Below, piece after piece: positions 34,051-46,279 of a stretch of 64,000 nucleotides of DNA; positions within the stretch are counted from its first letter, which is position 1; the number at the start of each line of letters is the position of its first letter. Location of the stretch: the NCBI GenBank assembly GCA_013396525.1, contig VWYX01000403.1, forward strand, positions 414,378 to 478,377, in the 5' to 3' direction. Made by a program: the position numbers and the translations under genes. The notes beneath the pieces are model-generated. The model searched no databases, was not told the DNA's origin, and was given only the letters and a program-made list of their open reading frames with translations. The DNA is from Chaetorhynchus papuensis. Taxonomy: Eukaryota; Chordata; Aves; Passeriformes; Rhipiduridae.

Positions 34051-37000
34051 TCCGGGGTTAGAGTGTCTGACCTGAGAGGGAGGGAGGGACAGCCCTGCCC
34101 TCTGCCACAGGCATCTTCCCTGTGCCTCGGGCACATCCCTTCGCCCTCTTGTGCAAGGTGGGGAGCACGTACCTGGTTTACCTCTGGGAGGTGGAGTGCC
34201 TCATCCCCAGGGATGTAGGTGGAGAGAGGTTTAAGCTTGCCGGGAGCTGAGCAGTTTTGGTGCCGGCCTTTGGCGTGTCCACTAAGGGCTGACCCACCTG
34301 CTCGTCCACCTCTAGCCGGGGCGGTGTGAATCAGAGGGAAACATCAGCTGGTAATTGGGGAAGCATTTCCTGGCCGGTCACGCTTTGGGATGGCGTCCCG
34401 TCCCTTGAATCATCCAGAGCTGGTCCGTGTCCAGCACTAAGAATAGCCTCCCCACACACCGCGGGGGCAGCGCGCCGGGAGGGGCGACCGGGCGGCTCAC
34501 GGGCTCCCGGCAGTGCCTTCCCACCACTGTGCCATGGCGTGGTCCGGTCCCGGTGCCAGTCTGAGGTTTGGGGTAGAGCACGTGGCGTGGATGGGCTGGG
34601 GCAGCTGCCGTGGTCGGTGACCGGTGGATGGTCCCCTCTGTGTGTGCCATTTGTAGCTGAGCTCGGAAATGGCTTCATTCAGGACCCCGGGGCGCCCGCT
34701 CCCACCCAGGGCTGGGTGCTCGGTGCCAGCCCCACAGCTCCCAGCCCAGCATGTACCCCCGGGTGTGATGTAAGGGAGCACTCACGAGCAGAGGCGTTTC
34801 CTGGGGTGTTTGGCAGGTGCCCTGCTGTGCAGCCAAGCTCCAGTACAGGAGATAAGCCATCACTGTGGGCTTGCCAGGGTTCAGATCAGCATTTGGCTGG
34901 GAGCCTTTCCTCAGATGAAGACATGAGCGCAGCCTTGGGTGGAGCTGGGTCAGTTTTCCCACCATGGCCTGGTGGTGACAATGCTGCCTGTTTTATGTAT
35001 TTCACCTGGCCGACAGGTGAGACCTGTCCTGTCTGCCCTGATGGGTGCAGGGTGCTTATCCCACCTGGCTCTCGCTCCTGGCATCAGGCACCCGGCCAAG
35101 GCCAGAGCAGGGCAATCACTAGAGGGCATCCTTGGATCGAGATGTGCCTCTGCACTGGGAGAAGCCTTAATTTAATGTCCTACCAGGCTGGGCTTGAAAC
35201 GTTCGGGAGGAGAGGGATGTGCAGTAGCCCACTGAAGCCAGCCCAGTGGGGTTTGCCCGTCCTAACCATGCTGAAGCTTGGCAGATGCCTCTGCAGGGAA
35301 GCACCTGTGTTGCCGTGTGAGCCACGAAGGCCACTCTCTTCTCTCTCTGCCTTCCTGCTCTTACATTTGTAGGCTGGTACAGGGAGCTCCTTGGCATCGC
35401 TGCCATTCCAGCCTGTTCCTCTGGGGAAAAGCTGCAATGGCTGCTCAGGCTGGCAGCCCCCTAGTTCAGACAAGTGTAGAGATAGGATAAGATGATGCTG
35501 AACCTTTCTTGGACGCTCACTCCAGCCTGAAGCTGGAGCAGGTACTCGTGTGGTCACAGCTGGGTTTAAAGCTGAAGGACAGCTGGGATCTCTGGGATGC
35601 AGGCTTTCCCCCATCCCTCAAAAGAAAATATTTGCAATTGAGTGGTAGAAACACTGTGAACCTCACGTGGGCTCCCCTCCCTTGCCAAAGCCTTTGTTGA
35701 GGGGAATGCAGATGGGTGGTGATGGCCAGGGCTGAGGTAGAGCCTGTCCTGCTGCCTGCCCCCGGCCCTCGGAGGTCACAGCCCTCACCTCGTGGGTGTC
35801 TGTCTGGGCTGAACCCGCGCTCAGGGTTCACCATGGAGTGACTCAGAGTCACAGAGTTCAGGGTAGCGCTGGGGAAACGCACACGATGGATGCCCCTTGC
35901 TCCTCTGCAGCCAGTGCAGGCTTCCCCACCTTGTGTTCCAGCCTGTCCACTGCCCTCCTCCTCCTCCCCCAGTTTGGGGGCTGACAAGGGCAGTGCCCGG
36001 TGCGCTGGGGATGACGCTTCCCTTGGCCACTTGCTGCATGAGACAGCCTGTTCCCCAGGCCACAGTGATCTGTGGACTTTGGAAAATTGTAGGCAATCAA
36101 GTGCTCATCCCAACTGTTCCCTGACTGCCTCTCCTCTGGGACCTCCCAGCCTTGCATCCCGTGGGCAATTCCCGGAGCAGCAGGAGTGTGAGCTGATGCA
36201 TTACAGTTTGTGTTCTGCACGCGGGCAGAGGTGCTCCAGGGGCTGGCCAAGCGTGCCAGGATCCTGGTGGCACAGCTGCCTCCCCCTGTACAGGGAGGAA
36301 CTGAAAGTCTGTGGGGTTTCAGTGGTACTGTGCCTGGGTTTTAAGGACTTGGGTTGAACCAGGGTCTGAAAGAATCAGCAGTTTTCTCGTTAAATTGCTC
36401 CATTTGACAGCTCCAGGCTTCTGATTTTAGCACCAGCCCATGGGGGCAGAGGGCTCTGCTTGCACCCAGTGCTGCTGCTGCAGGATGCCCAGTTCTGCAG
36501 ACTGGGATCAGGCCAGTCCTACTGGTTCAAGGGGTGTGGGGACACCTCATATGTACTTACTGTATGGCTGCACGCCAGCCAGACCAGCCACCTTCTGCTG
36601 ATAAATCCATTTTAAGGCAATTTTACCCCCCATTACATCACCAAACCCTTTCCCAAGGGGTGGTGGAAGCCCTGCAGGCTGGGCAGGGGCCGGGTGAGCC
36701 CGGGTGGGTTTCCTGGAGCAAGCAGCCTTGCATTAGCCAGGAGCAGGATGGTTTAATAAATCATTTCCGTCTCTAATTTCTACTTCTCTATGTAATGCCT
36801 CTCGTTTGCTGGTCGCCAGAGGGAAGGGAGGTCAGGGGAACCAGGCCTCCCCAGCAACCTCCTTCCTGCAGCTGTTGAAACAAAATCCAGAACTATAATA
36901 ATCACTGTGTCCCTCCCTGGGGTACCGCCGTGCCTTCGGTCCGAGCGGCAGCAGCAGCGTTGGGGTGCTTGGGCTCACGGCCTCTGCTGAGGGTGCCAGG

Positions 37001-37547
37001 TGGTAAAGAGTGGGCAGAGAGGGCACCTTCCCTGCTCGGTGGTACAGAGCCACAAACATTCCCCATGGGCTGTGTCAGATGCTTGGGAAAAAGATCAAAA
37101 GCATTGGTACCGCCGAGCCTCGGGGTGTCACTGGTGCCCTGTCTCCTTCATGCTCCAGCAAAATGCATCCACGGGCTGCAAATCACCACCCATGTGGCTA
37201 AGCCAGAACAGGAGGGTGGTTCTCACCTCTCTGCCTTACCCCCCCACATCACATCCTTGCTTTTTGCCTGATCCCAGGGGAGCAGCTGGGGCTGTCCCAC
37301 TGCTTGGAACAGGAGCCAGAGCGCAGCTGCCACGCCTGATCCTGAACTAGCTCTGATCTCCCTGGAAAACTTTTGGCCCCTGTGGCCTCCACCAGTGCCC
37401 TGCCTGCACCCTCTGCCTGCAGCTCTTTCCTCTTGGCCACTCGCCCCCAGCATTGTTTCACAGCGGTTGTTTGGGTTGGCCCAGGTGCTGCCATGTGTCC
37501 GCCTCAGCGCTGAGGGCTCGGTTTATTTTACGCCCTTTGTTTTGCAG

Positions 37548-37669
37548 CAGCAGCAAATGCCCCGGAGCAGCCAAGAAGAGAAAGATGAAAAAGAGAAAGA
37601 AAAAGAGAAGGAGGGAGAGAAGGAGGAAGACAAGCAGGAAACAGAAAATGACAAAGAAGAACTGACAAA
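37548..37669 (+). CDS. NCOR2: NCOR2 exon 8 in window (short Q tract, E/K-rich linker)
   Basis: Coding exon of 40 codons plus AA between acceptor ttttgcag and donor gtaagg. It begins QQQMPRSSQEEKDEKE and continues as an almost pure E/K/D segment, then NDKEELT. The human gene carries a much longer glutamine run at exactly this position; here only three Gln follow the junction. CAG triplets directly after the acceptor create further in-frame AGs (37550, 37553), so one or two Gln could be dropped by splicing. The coding strand is nearly all purine for about 90 bases. This linker joins SANT1 to the basic motif of exon 9. Confidence 0.95.
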
Positions 37670-38557
37670 GTAAGGATGACCCTCCCTGCCTGGCTCCAGT
37701 GAGAGCCCTGGGCTGGGGCTGCAGTGGTGGAATGCGGTGGTGGGATGCAGCATAGCCCAGGGCTGCCTGACCCTGTGCAGGACTGTGTCTGCCCACCTCA
37801 CCTCCTCTGCAGGAAGGGAAAAGCAGATCCTCCTCCTCATTCCTCTTCCCTGCTGCTCCCAAACTGGGAAAGCAACTCCATATGGGGGGTTTTTTTATAT
37901 ATATATCATCCCAATCAATCTGCAAAGCTCCTGTGATCCTCCAGCTTGTTTTGTTGTTACGAGAGCCTCTGGGAGCTGGAGGAGCCATCCGGGTGCAGCG
38001 GAGCGCGGCTCTTCACCTTTAGTGTTATTGATGTCAACGTGAGCGCTCCCAGATGAAGAGCTCCAGCCAGCCCTGCCTCCCTCACGCCGAGCATCAGCGC
38101 CGTGGCAGGGAAAGGTTGGCACGCAGACCGCTCGCTATCTGTAATGGGCTTAATACTTGGTTTAAAAGAACATCTGGCTTCATTATATCCAGGCTGCAAA
38201 GACATTTACCAGCAGGTCCCTTTCAGGAAGATAAATGAGGAGGAGGCAGGGATGAATTTGAATGGTCTGGTATTAAACCTGTCTCCGTCAGGTCTCTGCG
38301 TGCACTTGGTGGTGGAGCTGCAGCCAGCTGCAGAAAGAAAACCCCACCACAAATCACCCCACCGCCAATCCCAGCCAGGAAAAGAGCCTGCATCTGCAAA
38401 AAAAAAACACTGCAGACCTGCCCCCCCTTAAAAAACCAACAAAAAATAAAAAACACATCCCCAAACACGTGCAGAGAAATAATTGCTTGACCTAAAAATC
38501 AGACCAACCAAACAACGTTTTTGTTTTTTTTTTTTCCTTTTCTCCCTGTTTTTGCAG
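37670..38557 (+). other. Intron 8 (0.9 kb)
   Basis: GT-AG intron, gtaagg to tttgcag. The far end holds an A-rich stretch (38398-38470) and a long T run just before the acceptor (38522-38535). Nothing else recognised. Confidence 0.9.
38398..38470. repeat. A-rich low-complexity stretch
   Basis: Runs of A interrupted by C-rich words in the intron just before exon 9. No retrotransposed gene body precedes it in either direction. Confidence 0.7.
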
Positions 38558-38730
38558 GGACAAGAACGACGACACATCCGGAGAAGACAACGATGAGAAA
38601 GAAACAGTCACCTCCAAAGGTCGCAAAACCGCCAACAGCCAGGGCCGGCGCAAGGGCCGCATCACGCGCTCCATGGCCAACGAGGCCAACAACGAGGAGG
38701 CAGCCACGCCACAGCAGAGCGCCGAGCTGG
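38558..38730 (+). CDS. NCOR2: NCOR2 exon 9 in window (basic GRKTANSQGRRKGR motif)
   Basis: Coding exon of 57 codons flanked by a split Lys (G first) and a split Ala (G last), between tttgcag and gtaggt. It encodes an acidic, Ser/Thr-rich start (DDTSGEDNDEKE), then the strongly conserved basic block GRKTANSQGRRKGRITRSM, then a linker ending TPQQSAEL. The basic block is shared almost word for word with NCOR1 and lies between SANT1 and SANT2; a nuclear-localisation or nucleic-acid/histone contact role is plausible from its charge but is inference. Confidence 0.97.
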
Positions 38731-41415
38731 GTAGGTGGCAGGGGATGGGGGGACACTGCCCTGGGCTGGGCCTTTGGGGTATCCATTGTTGCTGGGATGG
38801 GACATCACCCTGCTCTGCTCCCCGCTCGCAGAAGAGGGGTTCCCTTCACGAAGTCCTTCTTTCTGGGGAGTAGCGATGATGTTTCTCTCTGTCATGCAAA
38901 TTACTCAGCGTGGTTCCACCAGGATAAGAGGAGGGGCATTTGCAAGCCTGGGCTGTCCTGGCTGAGTGTTAGTGGGTTTTATGGCCTCAGAGGGAAAGCG
39001 TTGCAAAAGACAAAAAGGGAAGCCGTCAGTTCTAGCAGTGCTTTGGCAAGGCTTGTGTCCCTCCTGCACCCGGAACTGGTTCCCTTTGCAGCTGACCAGG
39101 CTTCCAAGTCCCCTTGACCTCTGCACGGGACCCTGTTCTGCCCTCCCAGGCTTGCCTGGGTCTGTACCAGTTCTCCTACCTGCTCTGTTTTCAATTTTTT
39201 TCTGGGGCCTGAGCAGCTGCAGCCTGTGGGATCTGCTCCTGCTTGGCCTTGGGCACTTGGCTGGTCCATTTCCATCCAGGCCTGATGAAGCAAAGGGTGC
39301 TTGCCTGTACCGTGGCACCCAGGCACTGCACCAGCCCACGGTGCCACGCTGCCATGCTGGCCTTGGCCTAGATGGGCATTCATGGCAGTATCCAAAGCCC
39401 CATGCTGGGCACATCTGCCTCTGGCATCTGCAGCATCAGTAGTTGCCACCCCAGGGAGCGGGCTCACGTATTGACTTACAGAAGCCAGTACATCGAGGAA
39501 TTTGGCTGATTTTCCTGTATCTTCTGCTCTGCCAAAGTACAAAATTATTGCTGTGCTACCTAAGGCAGGTAAAAATAAAAGCAGGGTGACTCCTCTCGGT
39601 TCCCTTGCTCTGCAGTTTCTTGCTTCTGCTGTTCCATGTGCTATAAATCACGCGGAGGTGTTTCGCCTCCCTGTTCTCTGCTGGCAACTGGCTGAAGCCT
39701 TGATTGCGAGCGCTCTGTTTTCATACAGGCGATATAAATAGTCCCCAGCACAACGGAGCCCTGCTCTCTCCCTCCAACTTGTTCAGCAGTGCTGCAGAGA
39801 AGCAGCAGATAATGCCAGTAACTTAGATGGGATTTTTTTTTTATCCTGGTATCTCAGAGTCCTCGATAAACTTCAACTGCAAACGCATAGGAAAGCCTTT
39901 AGACCACGTTAAATTGGGAAAAAGGAATGGATCAATTCCGGTGACATATCTGAGCAATTGATTTCACTTTACATCTCTCCAATAGCGCTTTAATTTAGGT
40001 TGGCTAAGAAAGTTATTGCATTTTAAATACCAATTGAACATTAAAAAACAACACAAAACCGTATTGTGGTTTAACTGCAGCGTGCCGGAGCTCCCCGTAG
40101 GCATCTGTTTCATAACTGCGCAACCTCAGCCGATGCCATTAATCAAACCAAACGGGCCGTTTCTGTGACATTTCTTTACCATACAATAACAGCCATCACC
40201 AGCTGAGCCAAGGGCCTGCACAGCGCTGGGGACACTCTCTTTTACGTAAACGAGCTCTCCCTGCTGCCGGGGGGAAGCGGTGAGGTATCGATTTCCCTCC
40301 CTCTTGGCTGCTGTCCCAGGGGGGACACGGTTCTGGGGGAGGCAGCGACCTGCGCTGTCTTCCGGGAGGTGACACCTGCAGTCGTGCTCAGCCGGCTCTG
40401 AAGGAGATTCCTCTGCCCAGTGCTTGTGGGCACTGAAACCCCCACTTTCCTCCCACAGGGTCTCAGCTTCTTGTAGAGCTTCTTGGAAGCTCCTTCCTTC
40501 TCTCCGTGCCTGTATTCTTTATCCTGAACCTATCAGCCTGTTTTCCATTTTGAAAGGACACTGTCAAAACATCTCTCATCACTGTTGAAATAATGCTTTG
40601 CCTGTTGTTTAGAGTAATAACCCCTTGGCAGCCTGAGCCGGAAATCTGTTTCCTTACCGAGTTGTTTTTTGTCTCTGACTCACACCCCAGTTTGTTATTG
40701 TAGGGTTTGCTCTGTGCCAGGCTGCCAGCAGGACTTGGTGCATAGTGAAGGCTTTATGCAGGACCTTGGTGTCCGCAGCACCTGCTTGGAGTGGGGGAGA
40801 GGGGCAGCATCAGATGCTGACACCCCTGTCAGCCTCTCCTGGCTGGACCAGCATGTCCCCTGAGACGGGCACTGCTCCAGACGAGCCCCCGCTGTTGCTG
40901 GAGGTGTTGTCCAAGAGCCCAGTGATGGCACAGAGGGAGCCCGCAGTCACACATGGCCAACACCCCTGACAGATGCGGCCGGCCAAAGTCACCACCGAGG
41001 TGACGCTGTTTCTCCGTCTCTGACGGTCCCACCCTGTGTCTGCCTCCTCCAAAGCACACAGCCACGGCCGGCTCCATCTTAGGTACCTGTTGTTGGGCCG
41101 GGCTGCGTGGCACCAAACCAGCAGGAAATCTGCTGCCACTCTCGAGCCATTTGGCCTCGCTTCCAGGCCCAAACGGGAGGTTTTGCATCACCGAGGTGCA
41201 TCCTGAGGGGATGTCGTGCATGGGGTACCGTGGCATGGAAAAGCCTCACAACAGCCTTTCTTGTGGAAGCATTTCTGCACTGCTTGGGGTTTTGTTGTGC
41301 CTCCGGGGAACAGGGCATGGGACAGGGTTTGGGTGTTGGGACACCTCCCCTGAACTCACTGTGCTTGCTGGCTCCTGCTCACAGCTGACTGGTCTCTTTT
41401 CTTCTTCCTTCCCAG
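38731..41415 (+). other. Intron 9 (2.7 kb)
   Basis: GT-AG intron, gtaggt to ttcccag. It contains an AT-rich, motif-dense block at about 39820-40210. No gene recognised. Confidence 0.9.
39820..40210. promoter_or_regulatory. Candidate AT-rich cis-regulatory block
   Basis: About 390 bases of AT-rich sequence in a GC-rich intron. Visible words include TEAD-like GGAATG (39925), homeodomain cores (TTAAATT, TTTAATTTAG near 39990), a RUNX-like TGTGGTTT (40065) and CATTAATCAAACC (40135). No coding potential or repeat structure. Its sharp compositional border supports a constrained element, which only alignment could confirm. Confidence 0.33.
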
Positions 41416-41478
41416 CTTCCCTGGAAATGAATGAAAGCTCTCGCTGGACCGAAGAGGAGATGGAGACGGCTAAAAAAG
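41416..41478 (+). CDS. NCOR2: NCOR2 exon 10 in window (SANT2 first helix)
   Basis: Coding exon of 63 bases between ttcccag and gtgaga. CT completes Ala, then 20 codons ending in SSRWTEEEMETAKK, then G for the split Gly. This is the first helix of SANT2, recognisable from the Myb-like W-T/S-x-E-E-x pattern. SANT2 together with the DAD is known to read deacetylated histone tails. The domain is split between this exon and the next by a 9 kb intron. Confidence 0.97.
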
Positions 41479-44400
41479 GTGAGACACTCATTTTCTTTCT
41501 CTTATTGGCTGTGCTGGAGCTAACCCAACAGTTGAGGATGGACAGCATCTGACTGCTGGCGTTGGTGCAGGGTGGCGGGTCCTGAGCTGTGGGGCCGGAT
41601 CCTGCCTGTCCTGCTGTTGGTTTGTTGCCATTGCGCCTCAGGGAGGGTGTGGGGAAGGCAGGGAGTGTGCTCAGCTTCTCCAGCCCCAGGAGCTGTGCCA
41701 ACACCAGGGATGTCTGGGCTGTGGCTGGAGCCACGCGTGTCCCATGAGGCAGGAGTTGGCTGTAGGAAATGGGGAAGACGCTTTGTCGGTTGCAGTGGTG
41801 GTGCTGCCGGTGCCTGTACCATGGGATGTAGTTTCACCCCGCTCTTCAGAGCTTTGTGGCTTCAGTGTGATCTGTTCCAGGCACACGGAGAGTGCCTGCC
41901 TGTGTTCTCAGCTCTGGGATTGAGGGAGAGGACGCTGAACCCCAGCACTCGGCAGGCACGTGTTGGGGAGCTCTCGAGGGCCAGGGCTGCGGGCAGCGTG
42001 GGGTGACTTTACATCCTGGAGCTGATTCAGAGCCTTTGCTGAGACCGTTTTTAAAAAGTGCTGAGTGTAGCACAGCCCTCCTTGCCACTTCCCCTCCTCG
42101 TGCCGCTCCCGCGCCAGCTCTTTCGCTGCTTTAATTTTTTGCCAAAGTCACGTCCTGTTGATGGGCTGTCGAGCTCACGTCCCCAGCCCGTGCACCCCGC
42201 CTGCGCTGCTGCCGACTCTCCTGGCCCAGAGAGGATTGTAAATGGGAAATTAAAATGGAAATGAGTGCCGTTCGGGGATGGCAAAGGCAAATAGGCGTGC
42301 TAGCAGGTTCGGCTCAGCTTGGAAAATGCACCTGCTGCTGGGATGGTGATTACATGTTCTGGAGCGCCGGCTGCCCAGGTGCCGATGGGAGCTGTGGACT
42401 TGGATTACTTTGCCTGTGAATATCCCAAAAGTGTTTGGCTCGCTCGCCTTTAAGCTGTTCCAACCCTCTTTTACAACCCAGTGCCAATCCCGTGCGTTGC
42501 TGAACGGGGGTTTCTATAGTCACAAAACTTAATAGATAGACTTTAATCAAGCAAACTGGCCTGGGGCCAGGTAATGGGGCGAGCAGATGCTGGCAGGGGA
42601 GGGTCGTTGGAGGGATCTTTTCCGAGCACTGTTTTATTTTGGAGATCAGCATCCGGTTGTTAAAAAAGTGCCTCTTGTTTTATGCTGGATGCTGGAGGTG
42701 TGCTTAAGGAGTCTTAACGCCAGCTGCCAAAGCCTGTGTGAAGGAAGGATGAAGCGTGGGAGCATGCAGCACTATTCCAGCCCAGGGGCCAGGAGGAGGC
42801 AGGGAGATTTGCTGGTGTAAAGCCCAATGGCTGATTGTTTCTCCCTTCGTTACGACCTGGGAAACCGAGATTGCAACACCAGACTTCTACAGAAAAGCCA
42901 AATTCCCCTCTGCCAGGAAGCAGCCTCTTTAATGCTTCAAACTGGCTGTGTCTGGCATTTCCAGGGACCTGCGTGGTGGGGGTTTCCGAGTCGCAGCAAC
43001 TGAAACTCCGGAGGTAACCTCAGAGGCTGGAGGAGGCGGTGGCAGAGCTGCTGCCAGCATGGCTGGGCAGGGGCAGAGGGGGTGGTGGCCTGCTCAGGCT
43101 GGGCTCGGAGACACAGGCACCATCCTCCTCACCAAAAGGACTCGGCCACCCAAGGCACCCTCCTCCCTACTGGTACCAGTCAGAGCCCGTAGCCGGCTGG
43201 TTTAGGGAGTTAAGCAAGATGTGAGTCCCAGGGAAAGCCAGCCCTACCACCTCAGGGTACTTTGGCAGATAGGGACGGTCGGTGACCTCTGCTCCCAGCA
43301 CTTGCCAACCAGGAGATCAACCTGGCCTTGCCGTCCACCCCTGGGTTTCCTGTGTGTGGCGTGAAACTCCGTGTCGTTTGTGTTCGGGGAGGTGAGAGAA
43401 AACAGCCCTGGGACAGAGAGACACCAGAGCCGCCTGCTCTCCTCCACAGTCACAGAGCTGCACAGGGAGTTTCCAGTCAGGAGAAGGCAGGATCGTGTCT
43501 GCCAGGGGAGACAGTGAAGGGGAGTACCATGTTACTAAACTTAAATAGGGGAACAAAAACCCAGCAAGAGGAAAGTTCTTGCTTAATGACACTTTCATTA
43601 TGCAATAAACTTCGATTCAGTAGTCTGTCAAAATGTGCAGAGATTGGGATAACGATGGGGGAATGTGTTTTGCTGATATTATCTCTTTGCGCCATGGCTG
43701 TGATCCTTAAAGCGGGAGGTTTTGATTTCACCGGAGTTGCTCGAGGAGTTCCCCTTCCCTTCCCAAGCCGGGAAGCAGGCAGCACCCACTGCTTTGCTGC
43801 CAGGCAGGGTGCAGAGGCATTCGGCAGCGGGATGGGGCTGCTCCTTAAAAGGCAATGTTTAGGCAGTTCCTGCCTTTGGGGGACCTGCTGGGTGAGCCCA
43901 CGCAGGCAGGAGTTGAAGGTAGGCTGGAAAGGGGTCTGCGAGCAGCAGGCGAGCTCCAGCCTCAGCAGTGGGTGGGTTTATTGTCCCCCCAGCCCCTCCA
44001 CCAAGTGTCACCACCAGTGCCAGTGCCTCAGGGCAGCTGCAATAACCCTGGAGCTGAACTCGATGAACCGGGAGGTTTCGACATGACCTTTGTTAAGTCT
44101 TTAAAGTCTGGTATCTGTTCTCGCCCAGCTCGGGGTTTTCCCGTGGTGTCTAACAAGTGGTTTTGTTCTTTGAAAAGAGGCGGGTGGAAGTGGCCTCCTT
44201 GCTGAGGTTCTCCTGTGCCTTGCCCAGGCTCTGTGCTCCTTGTCCTCAGGGCACAGCCAGCCTGGGGCTCTTTATGCCTTTTCCCACGCTGAGGACACAG
44301 AGAGGCCACAGGATGGAGTCAGCATGATGAGGCAGAGGAGGGTTGGGCAGAAATATAAAATACTGATGACAGAGAGTTAAATAACCCATGAAGGCTCCTG

Positions 44401-46279
44401 TATAGTTCCTTCTGGGTAGATACAAAATATTCCCTTGGATACCGAAGGCACTCTTTCGAACGTGTATTTTCAGTGCTGCCAGCAATTCATCTGAGTTTTG
44501 GACTGACCTGAACCATTTTTTCCCCAGTCCCATTCTGTTCACAAAACTAAAATAAAAGTCAGCCACCTTTCATCACCTTTGGAATGCGGGAGCTGCCTGG
44601 GTGATGGTGGGGAGCCAGCAGCTCCATACCTTCCTCCTTTCCTCTCCCCTGTGCTCGTGTTGGAGCCTTCCCTTTCCCCATCAGAGGTATTTACAACTGT
44701 GAAAACCTTCTGATAGTAGTAAAAATGGGCTGGAGAAACTGGTTTGCAGCTCATGCCCGTCGCTGCACGTTGTCCTTCTGGGTGGCCTTGGGGTGGGATG
44801 TGCCTTGAAGTCTCCCACTCAGATGTCGTCTATCCAGGCAGGGTGCAAGGGGAGCTCAGAGCAAGGAGAGCCCAACCTCGCCATCTCAGTGTCCACAGCC
44901 AGAGAGCCAGCAGTCCCATCCCTGCCGTCCCAGGCTGGTGCTTGGCTGCCTTTCAGCCAAGGTGTTATCCCCAGGACTGTGCCTGTGGTGCTGGTGCCCA
45001 CCATGCCCCTGGAGCTGCACTTTGTGCCCCCATTGGCTGAATGTTTCTCAAGTGTGTAGGAGCAAACTGCGAGGATTTGCTTAGTGAGTGTCAGTGAATG
45101 GAATACAAAAGGCCTGTCAGGAGGAACTGCTGGGTAATTACTATAATTTGCTGCCTACATTTTAATTTTGAGTATTATTTTTTCAACAATAAGGGAGCGG
45201 GAATAGTATCTGAACCAGGTGAAAGAAGAGAGCTGGGCCTGCCAGCAGTGGCTGCTCCACGTGTACTCACTGCCGTGCTGGACCAGAGGGGATGGCACAT
45301 CTCCAGGAGCAGGCATCCTGAGTGGGACTTCCTGTCCCCTCGTGTCAAAGGATAGGACACAGCAAAAAAGAAAGGCCGTGGTAGGAGCAGTAAAGCCAGG
45401 CAGGTCTGCATCAGGGCACAGGGCTCGAGGGTTTGCAGCAGGTGGGTGCAGTGGTCTAGGAACCATCCGTTTCAAAGGGGACACCTGGGAGCTGAGGGTC
45501 CCCAGCCAGCACCAGCGGAGAGGGGACATCGCCCTAGAGCTGAGCTGGTCAGGGGTCCCAGCTCCTTGCTGGTCAGGTACCCACACCTTGTTTGGTGACA
45601 CTGCCTCCCTGCAGAGACGTGGCACGATGGGTGTGAAAGGTGCTGGGGAGTGCTGCGAGCTCCTTTGTAGCCGTGGGACGTGTCAGAGGCGTGCTTGTGT
45701 CCAGTCACCAAAAGAGAGGTCCCCTGGCCGGTGCCAGCGTCAGCTGAAGGAAGGAAGGGCATCACCCACCGCGGTAGCCAGAGCACACCGAGCCGGCTGC
45801 CTGCGCCGCGGCCCCTCCGGCAGCACCCCAGAGCCTGCGGGGATGTGGGCTCGCCCCCCACGCACCATCCCCACTGCTTCCCTTGGCACGGCATCAGGAG
45901 CCTGGTGTGCACCTGGCTCTGCCACCCACTGATCCGTGGCCCTGGAGAAGTTACTCACCTTCTCTGAGCCTCTGCAAACCACCCCGAGGTTAGTGCAGGA
46001 AAGCGATGCGGACCACGCTTTCGGGATGCCTTGGGTGGTGTCGCTGACTCCATAGGGCTGGTCTTTCTCCAGAATAGGATTGCGGCACATTTTGGCTGTG
46101 CCGTAGCCAGAACTGCCTCCGTGCTCACTCCCAAGAGGGTGTGTGGGCGCAAGAGGTACTGAAGGATCACACCAGGTACCGTCGGGCGTAGGGAATGATA
46201 TCACTTAGTTTTTCCCCTATAACCTTGATCTGTTAATCCACGCGAGCTTCCATTAAGGGACCCTTTTACGGGCTCTCTC

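Larger units (their letters stand above)
23457..37547 (+). other. Intron 7 (14.1 kb, largest; contains gap and CpG islands)
   Basis: GT-AG intron, gtaaga to ttttgcag. Contents: a probable old repeat relic near 24.6 kb, an AT-rich motif block at 26.4-26.9 kb, the assembly gap, a CpG-rich flank at 27.8-28.1 kb, a 20-bp tandem repeat at 29.6 kb and a CpG island at 33.1-34.0 kb with an exon-like segment. Long open frames occur in both directions but none resembles a protein. The true length is uncertain because of the gap. Confidence 0.88.

Noticed and set aside
33238..34218. 326-codon plus-strand open frame in the CpG island
   Set aside because: High GC lowers stop frequency; the peptide is Gly/Arg/Pro/Ala-rich without domain features and does not end at a suitable splice site in phase.
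34326..35372. 348-codon plus-strand open frame in intron 7
   Set aside because: No recognisable domain, no consistent splice sites and intronic composition.
44035..44085. GAGCTGAACTCGATGAACC as a CR1 3' tail
   Set aside because: Only a short similarity to the typical CR1 tail wording, with no terminal octamer repeats or further CR1 sequence; too weak to call.
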